A stretch of DNA of 64,000 nt from NCBI RefSeq assembly GCF_018139545.1, contig NZ_JAGSPJ010000001.1:1-64000 (forward strand), in the 5' to 3' direction. The notes under the pieces are model-generated. The model was given only the letters and a program-made list of their open reading frames with translations, was not told the DNA's origin and did no database searches. Below, one piece after another: positions 47,186 through 56,842 of this stretch (position 1 is its first letter; every line of letters begins with the position of its first letter). This DNA comes from Affinundibacterium fentianense (lineage in GTDB: Bacteria; Pseudomonadota; Gammaproteobacteria; Burkholderiales; Burkholderiaceae_D). Position numbers and translations under genes: made by a program.

Positions 47186-48631
47186 TCAAATGAATCCAAG
47201 GTTGCGAGTCGTGAAATTATTGATATTCGGAAAAATATCGCTAATCTGAGATGCACTCAAACCGAACCAGTTCGCTAAGGTCGCACCGTATTGATCGACA
47301 GAATATTGGGGCAATAGACTTCCGGAACCGACATCTTGGGCGTGTTTCAAACCGGTCACTGGAAAATTACCATAGATATTTTTCCCCTTGACAGCGCCGC
47401 CAACAATAAAATGATGGGAGCCCCATCCGTGGTCTGTTCCATCACCATTACTAGTAAAGGTGCGCCCAAAGTCGGACGCTGTGAAAAGTGTCACTTGTTG
47501 GCGTAGGTCACTTCCTAATAAATTCGTTAACGTACTATCAAAGTAGGCAATCGCATGGGACACTCGCGCTAATAAATCGGCTTGGACGGTTTTTTGCGCA
47601 TCATGGGTATCAAATCCACCTATGCTGACAAAGAAGACTTGTCGCTTGACACCCAAGGTATTGCGTCCGGCGATGATGCGTGCAACCGTTTGAAGCTGTG
47701 TCGCTAAAGAGTTATTTGCAAGTACACCTGTGTTTGGATTCTTATATTGACTGGGATTCGCTACTCCATTTGCGCCCGCCGGCGCCATTGCCGGAGCCAG
47801 CATACTTTGAGCTGCAATGGCACGGGAGGTCACTGCTGCGTGTTCTTTCTGAAAATAGTTGGCAGTGTCCGTCGTGATGATGTTTCTTAAGGTGTTACTC
47901 GCTGTTGTTGATCCAAACAAGTTCCCATTGATACCTGAAATAGCAACCGCGCCTGAACTACCGACCTGATATTGTCGCACTGTGCGTCCAGATAAAAAAA
48001 CGGTATTGCCCGACGCCGAAATGGCCGTAAAAATGGGGTTGCTATTATTCGCGGCTAATAGATCCCCCATTCGACCACCCCAGCCATACGCAGCCCCTTC
48101 GGGCGCATAGGCTTGCCATAGTGACTGTTGATCGTTGTGCGAAAATAATTTCGGTGGCAAGGGCACACTAGCGGCTTTATATTGTTCTAGAGTGGTCGGC
48201 ACAAATAATGGTCCAACGTTGGCCACGACGGCCAATCGACCTGCATCAAACAGAGTCTTGAGTTCGGGCATTGCGGGATGGATTGCAAATGTCCTGCCGG
48301 CTTGAATTGTGTTTGGAACAATGGGGAGGACACCTCCCGTTGTGCCGACAGCGGGTAGGGCAATCGAACCGGCTTCACTTGTCGTGCGCACTGTTTGGTA
48401 TTGGCTCCAAGAACTGCTGTCGGTAGCGAGGACGGTATTCGCATGATCATTGGCCCCATTCAAAAACAGACAAATTAGGGCTTTATAATCATTCACGTTT
48501 GTCTGTGCGGCGGCCGATGCAACAGTCGCTAAATTGACTGCAAAAGGGGTAGCCATGCCGAGTGCCCCGGTTGTGCTTAATAGGGTTGATAGGCGAAGAA
48601 ATTCTCGCCGAGAAGCTTGGAAGTTTGACAT
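47186..48631 (-). CDS. Tat-exported DUF1501 family protein
   Basis: A 481-aa protein with a textbook twin-arginine signal ('SRREFLRLSTLLSTTGAL', R8-R9) for folded export. The mature part has DUF1501 motifs 'LFLNGANDHANTVLATD', 'GGFDTHDAQKTVQADL', 'ASDFGRTFTSNGDGTDHGWG' and 'HHFIVGGAVKG'. This family belongs to the alkaline phosphatase-like superfamily, so a metal-dependent hydrolase is plausible though unproven. Its ATG is nine bases after the DUF1800 gene stop on the same strand, so the two are surely cotranscribed. The partner pair is common in bacteria but of unknown role. Confidence 0.92.
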   Translation of the reverse strand: MSNFQASRREFLRLSTLLSTTGALGMATPFAVNLATVASAAAQTNVNDYKALICLFLNGANDHANTVLATDSSSWSQYQTVRTTSEAGSIALPAVGTTGGVLPIVPNTIQAGRTFAIHPAMPELKTLFDAGRLAVVANVGPLFVPTTLEQYKAASVPLPPKLFSHNDQQSLWQAYAPEGAAYGWGGRMGDLLAANNSNPIFTAISASGNTVFLSGRTVRQYQVGSSGAVAISGINGNLFGSTTASNTLRNIITTDTANYFQKEHAAVTSRAIAAQSMLAPAMAPAGANGVANPSQYKNPNTGVLANNSLATQLQTVARIIAGRNTLGVKRQVFFVSIGGFDTHDAQKTVQADLLARVSHAIAYFDSTLTNLLGSDLRQQVTLFTASDFGRTFTSNGDGTDHGWGSHHFIVGGAVKGKNIYGNFPVTGLKHAQDVGSGSLLPQYSVDQYGATLANWFGLSASQISDIFPNINNFTTRNLGFI

Positions 48632-48640
48632 AGCTACTCC

Positions 48641-51103
48641 TTATTTTTGCACTAAATATTCTGGCGATGCCAAGCTCAAATAAACACACAAATAAACTCG
48701 ATTGAGTTTCGCAGTATCGATCGCAGTTTGAGGCGAATTTGGGATGGCGATAGAATTGATGGCACTAATAATTTGATTGCGAAGATTGCTGCTCATTTGA
48801 TTTGACATCAATAAGAGATTGACTTTGTCGACTAATTGGTCTGGCGTTGTTGCGAGTGATGTGAATGCAGAATAGTCTGCTTTGACATCTCTTGCCGTCC
48901 CCGTGCCATTTACGATGATATCGCGCATGAAGTTGAGGTACCCGACCACCGAAGTTTCCGCAGTAATTTGCATTTCCGGCGAAACCAACTGAGCGGTAGC
49001 GATGCTGGAATTCGGGGGGACATAGCCGGGACGGTAAAAATTAAATACCGATGGCGATCTCATCGGTGTTTGTGCTAATCCACTTAGTGGGTCATCTAGA
49101 TTGGTGATTCGGTAAAAACCGGAGGTCGAGCGCGAACTGAACGCACGCAGCCAATTTGCTAGGCGTATGACAGGTTCGCGTAGTTTGCCAACGCCAGCAT
49201 CGCTAAGCATAGGATCATTTCGAGCTTCTGCATCGACCAGAATGGCTCGAATCAGCGCTTTCATATCGCCACGTACACCTTGTCCATTATTATTAAAGAC
49301 TGCTGCGACTCGGGCGACATATTGAGGACTTGGATTGCTTGTGACTAGGCGTTGAATGAGCTGTTTTCCGATAAACGGTCCCACATTCGGGTGATTGAAT
49401 AGTGTGTCTAGTGCGATCTTCAAACTGGCTTCTGGATTCGCCGGCGCTTGCGCAGGAATCGTTGTGCCTAAAAAATTTTTCACGCTTGTGGAGTGATAAT
49501 TTGGGTAGCTTTGCATAGGGAGCCAATCTCGATTGGGATCAGGCGTACCACCAAAAAATCGGGTGTTCGTTTTGTCAGGGCCTGCCCAACTCCAGCCGGT
49601 GAATACCTTGGCGAGTCCTGCGATATCATTGCTATTGTAGGTTTCTACGGGTTTGCCATTTTCTAAGATATAACTGCCATCGATATTTAATTTGTAGAGA
49701 CCAATCGTGAACAATTGCATCACTTCGCGTGCGTAATTTTCATCGGGTACACGCGTGCCAGCCTCTTTTTGATTACGTAGTGACGTCAAATAAATACCCA
49801 TCATTGGATGTAAGCTAACCGCTTCGAGTAGCTGACGGAAATTCGCGAAAGAATGGGTTGCTAGCATGTCGTAATAATCCGCAACGCCGCGCGGATAATT
49901 CACGACACTACTATCTTGGAAGGAAATTACGAAGATTTGCGAAAGCGCGAAAGTCACGCGTTGACGCAGCTGATCTTCCCCGTTGATCGCTTGCTGCCAG
50001 AATGATTCAAAAAAGTGATTTTGATTTAATTCACTTAATCCTTTCGGTAAAGTGGCTGCAGTCCTATCCATGTAGTTGCGATGCAGGCTTTGAGATGCAA
50101 TAAATTGATTGGCAAACCAATTGTTGAGGCCCATATTGGTGAGATTCGTAATATCCCCGACGGTTGGGCCAAACGTACTTTGGTGTAAGAAACGTGATGC
50201 TTGTGCAGCGCTAAGTTGGTTCAGATTGATGTTGATAATACCGATGAGTGCGTCGATTAATCCTTGTGCCACACTGATGTCATCTGCTGTGACTGTCGCG
50301 GCAATTGACATACCTTTGCTGATCGAATCGCTAGGGTTGATATAACTGAGTCCACGCGTTACGGAAAAATCTTTCCCGACGATATTCTTATTGTCTAGCA
50401 GTCTCGCAACCCAGCCGTAAGTTGGATCGCCCATAAATGTGTGGGCTGAATTGAGCATGGTGCGAACCAGCGTACCGCGACTCGCTTTCCCACTATCGAG
50501 CAGTTGACTCCAGTAATCAACACCATCTTGATCTGGACTTGGACGACCCAGAACGTTGCGGTAGATAATGCGGACAAAATCTGCATTGCTCATACTCGCG
50601 GAATAACCAGTTTGGGTCGAGTAAAGTATTGCAGCGGAGTAGAAAGACTCACCGATTTGGTCGAATGTCATTCCTGCTTTCAAGCGATCAATCCAATAAC
50701 TAAGGCCCTCTGCATCAGGAACCCGATTGAAATAGGCGATGTAGAGCTCGACTAGAGCGTTGAGTTCTGTTGCGCTGAGGCTATCGGCCTTGTTTTTAAT
50801 TGTTAAATTGATCGATACATCGGTAAAGTTGAGTAAGGAAATGTTGCTGGATAGTTTTGTGATGCCGTCCGAACCGACATTGTCAACAACATTCGTTTCA
50901 AGTCCATTGTTCGTGATCGTGTAGTTCGAACGCGGTCCATTGAAACTTGCGACGTTATTACTAATTGTGGGAGGCGACATTGCCACAGCGGGCGGTGATT
51001 CTGTCTGCTCGCTTTTGGATTGCTCATTGCCACAGCCAGACAGCCCCATGAGGCAAATCAAATACAAGCAAGTCAACAAAATAAGACGACAATGCGATTG
51101 CAT
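48641..51103 (-). CDS. DUF1800 lipoprotein with N-terminal DUF4214 domain
   Basis: An 820-aa lipoprotein. The signal peptide ends in 'LMGLSGC' (lipidated Cys 24), and AAGGAGC lies five bases before the ATG at 51103, which fixes the start against a longer frame beginning at 51172. After a Ser/Thr/Asn-rich linker, a DUF4214 domain follows (about residues 100-235: 'VELYIAYFNRVPDAEGLSYW', then a second repeat 'RIIYRNVLGRPSPDQDGVDYW'), a module found in surface-layer and secreted proteins. The rest (about 295-800) is DUF1800: 'RFLHQSTFGPT', 'QLRQRVTFALSQIFV', 'EVMQLFTIGLYKLN', 'VFTGWSW'. Its function is unknown. It is operonic with the DUF1501 gene. Confidence 0.9.
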   Translation of the reverse strand: MQSHCRLILLTCLYLICLMGLSGCGNEQSKSEQTESPPAVAMSPPTISNNVASFNGPRSNYTITNNGLETNVVDNVGSDGITKLSSNISLLNFTDVSINLTIKNKADSLSATELNALVELYIAYFNRVPDAEGLSYWIDRLKAGMTFDQIGESFYSAAILYSTQTGYSASMSNADFVRIIYRNVLGRPSPDQDGVDYWSQLLDSGKASRGTLVRTMLNSAHTFMGDPTYGWVARLLDNKNIVGKDFSVTRGLSYINPSDSISKGMSIAATVTADDISVAQGLIDALIGIININLNQLSAAQASRFLHQSTFGPTVGDITNLTNMGLNNWFANQFIASQSLHRNYMDRTAATLPKGLSELNQNHFFESFWQQAINGEDQLRQRVTFALSQIFVISFQDSSVVNYPRGVADYYDMLATHSFANFRQLLEAVSLHPMMGIYLTSLRNQKEAGTRVPDENYAREVMQLFTIGLYKLNIDGSYILENGKPVETYNSNDIAGLAKVFTGWSWAGPDKTNTRFFGGTPDPNRDWLPMQSYPNYHSTSVKNFLGTTIPAQAPANPEASLKIALDTLFNHPNVGPFIGKQLIQRLVTSNPSPQYVARVAAVFNNNGQGVRGDMKALIRAILVDAEARNDPMLSDAGVGKLREPVIRLANWLRAFSSRSTSGFYRITNLDDPLSGLAQTPMRSPSVFNFYRPGYVPPNSSIATAQLVSPEMQITAETSVVGYLNFMRDIIVNGTGTARDVKADYSAFTSLATTPDQLVDKVNLLLMSNQMSSNLRNQIISAINSIAIPNSPQTAIDTAKLNRVYLCVYLSLASPEYLVQK

Positions 51104-51215
51104 GAAATGCTCCTTGTGAGTGACAAGAAATTGCGTGCAGGTATCCGTCAATGAGAACTGGCGGCCCAACATTTTGTTTCTGAATAGACTAAACCGATGA
51201 CCTCGATTTTAATTC

Positions 51216-51241
51216 AATTAATTTCCGCGTGGAAATTAATT
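51216..51241. repeat. Perfect inverted repeat at the PilZ gene stop codon
   Basis: AATTAATTTCC (51216-51226) and GGAAATTAATT (51231-51241) form an 11-bp perfect stem with a four-base loop, overlapping the stop of the PilZ gene. No T-run follows on the minus strand, so it is at best a weak terminator; it may be an operator for the DUF1800-DUF1501 unit. Confidence 0.5.
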
Positions 51242-52214
51242 ATTCGATTTCTGCGAGTGTTTGATGTACAAATGACGACAGGATAATTTTTGATTGTGTC
51301 GGCATATTAACGAATTCAAATCCATAGCGAAATTCTTGGCTATTTTCCGTTTCAACAATGGAGCGAACGATGACAGGTAGGCTTAAGTAGGCATCTTCAC
51401 CTGCGGTCGTTACTTTAAACTTGATGATGCCGTGGTCATTTTTCTTACCAATTTCATGTTTAATAAGGCCTGAGGTTCCACCCATGCTAATGTCATTCAA
51501 AACAGCGGCGGCTGTCTGCTCACCCTCACCAATAGTTACTGATGCAATAATCTTGACCGTTGCCCGTGAGCTTTGACGAATTGCCGTGCAGCGGACGATT
51601 TTGGGATAACTCAAGTGCAGGTAGGCATGGGGTGTGTAGACAGATTTGAGTGCTGAGGCAGTGAAGGCATACGCCTTCTTTCCTGGGAAAGCCCTAACAA
51701 TGAAGGTTTGTCCGTCACGGATAATCGCGCCGCGGCCATCAATTTTGGGTGCGGTGACAAGTATGGATTGATTTTTGACATAGCCAATCAATCGCACGGT
51801 ATAGCGCAGAGCAGCATTGTCGTGGACTTGCAAGAAAAAGGTTTCTCCTACGTGCCAACGTACACTATCTAAGTCCAACATCACCGATTCTTTATTGAGG
51901 TCAGTATTGTTGATTGTGTTCGAATTGGCAGGAGATAGGATGGGGTCTAGCGCGTCAGTTTTGATGGACGGCTGGGAAAAACTACTTGCTTGCGTTGCCT
52001 TTGGGAGCGGGGTTTGATCATTCGCGTCAGGGCTGCCCAGCGTATCTTCAAAATAACCGTCTTCGATGATCGAATCGAGCTCTTCTTGGGTTGCGACAAT
52101 CGTGCCAGTTTCGTGTAACAGATTTCCCCAAGCATCAAAGACTGCCCATGGCAGAGCTTGACCGAGTCGAAGCTGGTCTTTATCGACAGGGGTTAATGCA
52201 CCAAGTTGTGTCAT
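51240..52214 (-). CDS. PilZ domain protein with flagellar-brake-like N-terminal region
   Basis: A 324-aa protein. A variable N-terminal part (about 1-110) is acidic and low-complexity in its second half. A YcgR-N-like beta domain ('VGETFFLQVHDNAALRYTVR', about 115-205) precedes a PilZ domain (about 210-320). The c-di-GMP-binding 'D/N-x-S-x-x-G' motif is seen as 'LNDISMGGTSGL', and Arg residues precede it ('IRQSSRATVK'), although the spacing of the Arg motif is not perfect. It likely binds c-di-GMP. It lies upstream of the DUF1800 lipoprotein gene on the same strand, 136 bases away, with an inverted repeat between. Confidence 0.8.
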   Translation of the reverse strand: MTQLGALTPVDKDQLRLGQALPWAVFDAWGNLLHETGTIVATQEELDSIIEDGYFEDTLGSPDANDQTPLPKATQASSFSQPSIKTDALDPILSPANSNTINNTDLNKESVMLDLDSVRWHVGETFFLQVHDNAALRYTVRLIGYVKNQSILVTAPKIDGRGAIIRDGQTFIVRAFPGKKAYAFTASALKSVYTPHAYLHLSYPKIVRCTAIRQSSRATVKIIASVTIGEGEQTAAAVLNDISMGGTSGLIKHEIGKKNDHGIIKFKVTTAGEDAYLSLPVIVRSIVETENSQEFRYGFEFVNMPTQSKIILSSFVHQTLAEIE

Positions 52215-52285
52215 TGTTCTTTCGTCGCAAGATTAAAACCACAGGTATTGTATATCGAATACTGCGTTGCCAAAAAGAAAAATAA

Positions 52286-52320
52286 ATGAAAAAAGCCGTA
52301 CTTCTTGACCCGTACGGCTT
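52286..52320 (-). terminator. Intrinsic terminator of the decarboxylase gene
   Basis: AAGCCGTAC (52293-52301) pairs with GTACGGCTT (52312-52320). On the minus strand it is followed by a T-run (52286-52294 region), so it ends the decarboxylase transcript before the PilZ gene. The plus strand also has T-rich flanks, so it may act both ways. Confidence 0.88.
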
Positions 52321-52365
52321 TCTTTCTACCAATTGATGTGAAAGTTTGATCTTTCACAAAGCAAA

Positions 52366-54639
52366 CTACGCCTCGATGTTTTCTGATCCCCGTGGGACGC
52401 AATCAACAAAGTAACCACGTTTACCGTCCACTTCTGCTTTTACTAAACCATGGCAGTCAGTTTCAAACCCTGGGAACTGTTCGTTGAATGCACGCACAAA
52501 TTTTAAGTAGTCGACGATTGTTTTGTTAAAGCGTTCGCCCGGAATCAACAGTGGAATGCCTGGTGGGTAGGGCGTCAACAGAATAGCCGTGACACGACCT
52601 TCCAATTCATCAATCGATACACGTTCGATTTCACGGTGTGCCATCTTGGCAAAGGCATCGGATGGTTTCATCGCTGGCTGCATATCAGACAAGTACATCT
52701 CTGTCGTCAAGCGTGCAACATCATGTGCTTTGTACACTTCGTGAATACTTTGGCACAAATCACGTAAGCCTGCGCCTTCATAGCGCGGGTTTGCGGCCGC
52801 AAACTCTGGCAAGATGCGCCACATTGGTTGATTTTTATCATAATCATCTTTGAACTGCTGCAATGCAGTTAACAAGGTGTTCCAGCGGCCTTTGGTAATG
52901 CCGATGGTGAACATGATAAAGAACGAGTATAGACCGCATTTTTCGATGATAACGCCATGTTCCGCCAAGTATTTGGTGACGATAGAGGCTGGGATACCCG
53001 TTTCGCCAAATTTACCTTCCAAAGACAAGCCTGGTGTCACGATCGTTGCTTTAATTGGATCGAGCATATTAAAGCCCGGTGCCAATTTGCCAAAGCCATG
53101 CCAGTCATCTTCTGCATGGATCATCCAATCTTCTTGCGTACCGACACCGTCTTCCGACAAGTGATCTGGTCCCCAAACTTGGAACCACCAATCTTGCCCC
53201 CATTCTTGATCGACTTTACGCATCGCACGACGGAAATCGAGTGCTTCTAAAATCGATTCTTCAACCAGTGCTGTTCCGCCCGGTGCTTCCATCATCGCCG
53301 CAGCGATATCGCAGGAAGCGATAATTGAATATTGCGGTGAAGTTGAGGTATGCATCAGATAAGCCTCGTTGAAGCTATCTTTATCCAATTTGACCGTCTC
53401 GGATTCACGCACCAAAATTTGTGATGCTTGTGAAATACCAGCTAGCAATTTGTGGGTTGATTGTGTTGAGAAAATCAAAGACTTCTTTGCGCGTGGGCGT
53501 TCTTTGCCAATCGCATGCATATCTTGGTAGAAGCTATGGAAAGTCGCATGGGGCAACCATGCTTCGTCAAAGTGTAGAGTATCGATTTCGCCATCGAGCA
53601 AATCTTTGAGTGTTTCGACGTTGTACAACACGCCATCATAGGTTGATTGCGTAATCGTCAAAATACGTGGCTTTTTATTTTTTGCTTTGCTCGCAAATGG
53701 GTTTGCTTCGATTTTTTTACGAATGCTTTCCATGGAAAATTCTTCCAATGGAATCGGGCCAATAATGCCGAGATGATTACGCGTTGGCATCAAGAATACA
53801 GGGATCGCGCCGCACATAATAATGGAGTGCAAAATCGATTTGTGGCAGTTACGATCAACGACAACGATGTCACCTGGCGCGACGGTGGAGTGCCAAACCA
53901 TCTTGTTTGATGTCGAGGTGCCATTGGTAACAAAGTAGCAGTGGTCTGCATTAAAAATACGTGCGGCATTGCGTTCGGATGCCGCGACTGGACCTGTATG
54001 ATCGAGCAATTGACCGAGTTCTTCCACTGCGTTACAGACGTCTGCACGCAACATGTTTTCACCAAAGAATTGATGAAACATTTGACCAATCGGTGACTTT
54101 AAGAATGCTACACCGCCAGAGTGTCCTGGGCAGTGCCAAGAGTAAGAACCATCGTTCGCGTAGTGCACCAAGGCGCGGAAGAAGGGTGGCGCTAATCCAT
54201 CTAAATAGGATTTCGCTTCACGGATAATATGGCGTGCAACGAATTCTGGTGTGTCTTCAAACATATGGATGAAGCCATGCAGTTCGCGCAAAATGTCGTT
54301 TGGAATATGGCGTGAAGTGCGCGTCTCGCCATACAAATAAATAGGGATGTCGGCGTTTTTGTAGCGAATTTCTTCGACAAAAGCGCGCAATGGTTTGAGC
54401 GCGTAGTCGCTTTCTTCGTCCGTACCTTCGCCGAATTCTTCATCATCAATAGAGAGAATAAAGGCAGAGGCGCGCGATTGTTGTTGTGCGAATTGTGATA
54501 AATCGCCATAGCTGGTCACACCCAGAACTTCCATGCCTTCTTTTTCCATGGCATCGGCAAGTGCGCGGATACCTAGACCAGAAGTGTTTTCAGAACGGAA
54601 GTCTTCGTCAATGATGACGATGGGGAAGCGGAATTTCAT
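52366..54639 (-). CDS. Orn/Lys/Arg family PLP-dependent decarboxylase
   Basis: A 757-aa fold-type I decarboxylase of the AdiA/LdcI/SpeF class. An N-terminal wing domain (about 1-130: 'FPIVIIDEDFRSENTSGLGI') is followed by the PLP core with 'WHCPGHSGGVAFLKSPIG', 'HFDEAWLPH' and the PLP-binding K397 in 'STQSTHKLLAG', then the C-terminal domain. It makes a polyamine (agmatine, cadaverine or putrescine) with loss of CO2, in biosynthesis or acid resistance. Length is nearest AdiA and other arginine/lysine types, but I cannot choose the substrate. The ATG has GGAGA about five bases upstream. Confidence 0.94.
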   Translation of the reverse strand: MKFRFPIVIIDEDFRSENTSGLGIRALADAMEKEGMEVLGVTSYGDLSQFAQQQSRASAFILSIDDEEFGEGTDEESDYALKPLRAFVEEIRYKNADIPIYLYGETRTSRHIPNDILRELHGFIHMFEDTPEFVARHIIREAKSYLDGLAPPFFRALVHYANDGSYSWHCPGHSGGVAFLKSPIGQMFHQFFGENMLRADVCNAVEELGQLLDHTGPVAASERNAARIFNADHCYFVTNGTSTSNKMVWHSTVAPGDIVVVDRNCHKSILHSIIMCGAIPVFLMPTRNHLGIIGPIPLEEFSMESIRKKIEANPFASKAKNKKPRILTITQSTYDGVLYNVETLKDLLDGEIDTLHFDEAWLPHATFHSFYQDMHAIGKERPRAKKSLIFSTQSTHKLLAGISQASQILVRESETVKLDKDSFNEAYLMHTSTSPQYSIIASCDIAAAMMEAPGGTALVEESILEALDFRRAMRKVDQEWGQDWWFQVWGPDHLSEDGVGTQEDWMIHAEDDWHGFGKLAPGFNMLDPIKATIVTPGLSLEGKFGETGIPASIVTKYLAEHGVIIEKCGLYSFFIMFTIGITKGRWNTLLTALQQFKDDYDKNQPMWRILPEFAAANPRYEGAGLRDLCQSIHEVYKAHDVARLTTEMYLSDMQPAMKPSDAFAKMAHREIERVSIDELEGRVTAILLTPYPPGIPLLIPGERFNKTIVDYLKFVRAFNEQFPGFETDCHGLVKAEVDGKRGYFVDCVPRGSENIEA

Positions 54640-54877
54640 TTAGGTCTCCAAAAAGCCTGTTACGGGAGACGCCTGGGCCAGTGTGTTAAACCGCTTGCGC
54701 GCCGAAAAAATAAAGATGCGAATTTTCGCAGAAATGCTGGTGTAGATGTCAAAAAAATTGTCATTTTTTGTGCAGATCATCTCCAAAGACGACAAATTTC
54801 ATCGACATCTGCTAAAAAGCAATCAAGATACGGATTTTTCCTAATTAAATGGCAAGTTTTGTATTAATTCATCGGCT

Positions 54878-55759
54878 CTATTCTGATTGTCTTTCCAAGA
54901 AACGAAAGCGAAGACTATCCAACGTGTAGAGACCTAGTCCTATCCAAATTCCGATAAAACCGACGAACCGATCTAGAGAAAATTGCTCTTGAAAAAGCAT
55001 TATTCCAAGTATAAGTTGAATGCTTGGTGAGATATATTGCATTAAACCCAAGGTCGCAAGCGGGATACGTCGAGCGGCAGCAGCAAACATCAACAAGGGA
55101 ATGGCAGTAATTGGACCAGCCGCCAATAAAAGCAGTTGACTTCGTGTCTCAACTTGCAGAAAAACGCTCTCGCCTTGAACTAGCATCCATCCCAAGTAGC
55201 TTGCCGCAAATGGAAAAAGTAACATCGTTTCAAGCGATAATCCCTCGAGTGCACCTAATTTTGCTGTTTTACGTAGCAAGCCGTATAGCCCAAATGTGAT
55301 CGATAAGACTAATGCGATCCAAGGAGGATGGCCTGTTTGCAAACCCAACCAGAGCACGCCCGTGCCAGCAAGACAGATTGCAATCCACTGGATGCGATTT
55401 AGTCGCTCTTTTAACAAAACATAGCCTAAAAGAACATTGACTAAAGGTGTCATAAAATAGCCGAGGCTTGCATCGACAATACGATCGTGGTTGATTGCCC
55501 ATATGTATAAAAACCAATTCACCGAAAGCAAGATTGCGCTGAGTGCGAAATCTGCGAGCAAGCGTGGCCGATGGCGTAGATCAAGTAACCACGACCATTG
55601 GCGTCGCAGTGCGAGAACACCAATCAGGAAGAAAAACGCCCATATCATTCGATGCAACAGAATCTCGAGAGAGGGGATCGATTGTAGTGCTTTGAAGTAG
55701 AGCGGAAAGAGGCCCCAAGCTGAGTAACAACATGCCGCGTAGATTAGGCCTTTTCGCAT
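54878..55759 (-). CDS. rarD: EamA-family permease RarD
   Basis: A 293-aa protein with about ten membrane segments and the RarD opening 'RKGLIYAACCYSAWGLFPLY', plus 'NWFLYIWAINHDRIVDASLG' and 'GLLRKTAKLGALEGLSLET'. It is a drug/metabolite-transporter type; the substrate is unknown (RarD was named for chloramphenicol sensitivity in Pseudomonas). I use the start at 55759 because the family begins here; a longer frame starts at 55822, and neither has a strong Shine-Dalgarno. Confidence 0.92.
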   Translation of the reverse strand: MRKGLIYAACCYSAWGLFPLYFKALQSIPSLEILLHRMIWAFFFLIGVLALRRQWSWLLDLRHRPRLLADFALSAILLSVNWFLYIWAINHDRIVDASLGYFMTPLVNVLLGYVLLKERLNRIQWIAICLAGTGVLWLGLQTGHPPWIALVLSITFGLYGLLRKTAKLGALEGLSLETMLLFPFAASYLGWMLVQGESVFLQVETRSQLLLLAAGPITAIPLLMFAAAARRIPLATLGLMQYISPSIQLILGIMLFQEQFSLDRFVGFIGIWIGLGLYTLDSLRFRFLERQSE

Positions 55760-55944
55760 TGAAATGAAGTCTTGAATATTGAGGAAGCCTGCCATTATCG
55801 CAGCAATTGCAATCGAATGCATCGAACCACAAGTTTTGTTGCAGAGCGTTTAAAAATTCGGACGCTCTATTGAGTTTCAAGCTCGGGCTACCATTTGAAG
55901 TGGACAGGTCGTTACGATCTGTATTCGTCAATCACGGGGGACCT

Positions 55945-56748
55945 ATGTGGGCATTGGTATTGATCATCGGCTTGGCGCTGGCATTTTTTGTCTGGCCAAA
56001 GTTGCGTTTGTATTATGTCTTGAATAGGCCATTTCCATCTGAATATCGACGCATTTTGCGTAAGAACGTTCCTGGTTACATTGCTATGCCTACCCATCTT
56101 CAAATGCAATTGAAGCGACGCATTCGGGTATTTCTGAGTGAGAAAACTTTTGTTGGTTGCGGCGGTTTCGAAGTAAATGATGAAGTGCGTTTAACTATTG
56201 CTGGGAAGGCCTGCTTGCTTTTGTTGAACCGAGAAATTGCCGTTTTCCCTAGACTTAGCCAAATATTAGTTTATCCAGGTGCATTTATCGCGCCGCGTCA
56301 ACATACCGAACTTGGTGGTGTCGTTACGCATACTAATCAGACTTTGAGCGGTGAATCGTGGAGCGATGGTCGAGTGATCTTGGCGTGGGATCAAGTCGCG
56401 AACAACCCACATTGGGACGAATTGGGGCAAGATGTGGTCATTCATGAGTTCGCACATCAGCTTGATAGTGAAGACGGAAGCGTGAACGGCGCACCAATTT
56501 TGAATAGTCGCGAGGCATATCGACTTTGGTCGGAAGTGATGGCCAAAGAATACGCCGCACTGTTGGAGGCAACCGAACGAAATCAGCCCTATTTGATTGA
56601 TCGCTATGGCGCAACGAATCCCGGTGAGTTTTTTGCAGTAACAAGTGAGGCTTTCTTCAAGAAGGCACACGCCCTAGCGGAGAAACATCCACGATTATTT
56701 GAACTACTACGATCCTATTATCAGGTTGACCCTCGAGAGTGGCAATAA
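55945..56748 (+). CDS. mtfA: MtfA-like zinc peptidase (M90 family)
   Basis: A 267-aa protein, close to E. coli MtfA (about 265 aa). After a short hydrophobic N-terminus ('MWALVLIIGLALAFFVW') comes the M90 core with the zinc motif HEFAH (H167-E168...H171) and the downstream 'EFFAVTSEAFF'. E. coli MtfA regulates glucose uptake by binding Mlc and has aminopeptidase activity; here, the membrane-like N-terminus is notable. The start at 55945 has GGGGGA just upstream; a longer frame starts at 55807. It is divergent from rarD. Confidence 0.92.
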   Translation: MWALVLIIGLALAFFVWPKLRLYYVLNRPFPSEYRRILRKNVPGYIAMPTHLQMQLKRRIRVFLSEKTFVGCGGFEVNDEVRLTIAGKACLLLLNREIAVFPRLSQILVYPGAFIAPRQHTELGGVVTHTNQTLSGESWSDGRVILAWDQVANNPHWDELGQDVVIHEFAHQLDSEDGSVNGAPILNSREAYRLWSEVMAKEYAALLEATERNQPYLIDRYGATNPGEFFAVTSEAFFKKAHALAEKHPRLFELLRSYYQVDPREWQ

Positions 56749-56842
56749 ATTCATATTCAGCATGCATACTTGTTTTATCAAAGCTTTCTTTGGATAATTC
56801 TTGTTTTGATTCTTGTTTAAAACAAGTTGGCTTGGGATTGCG

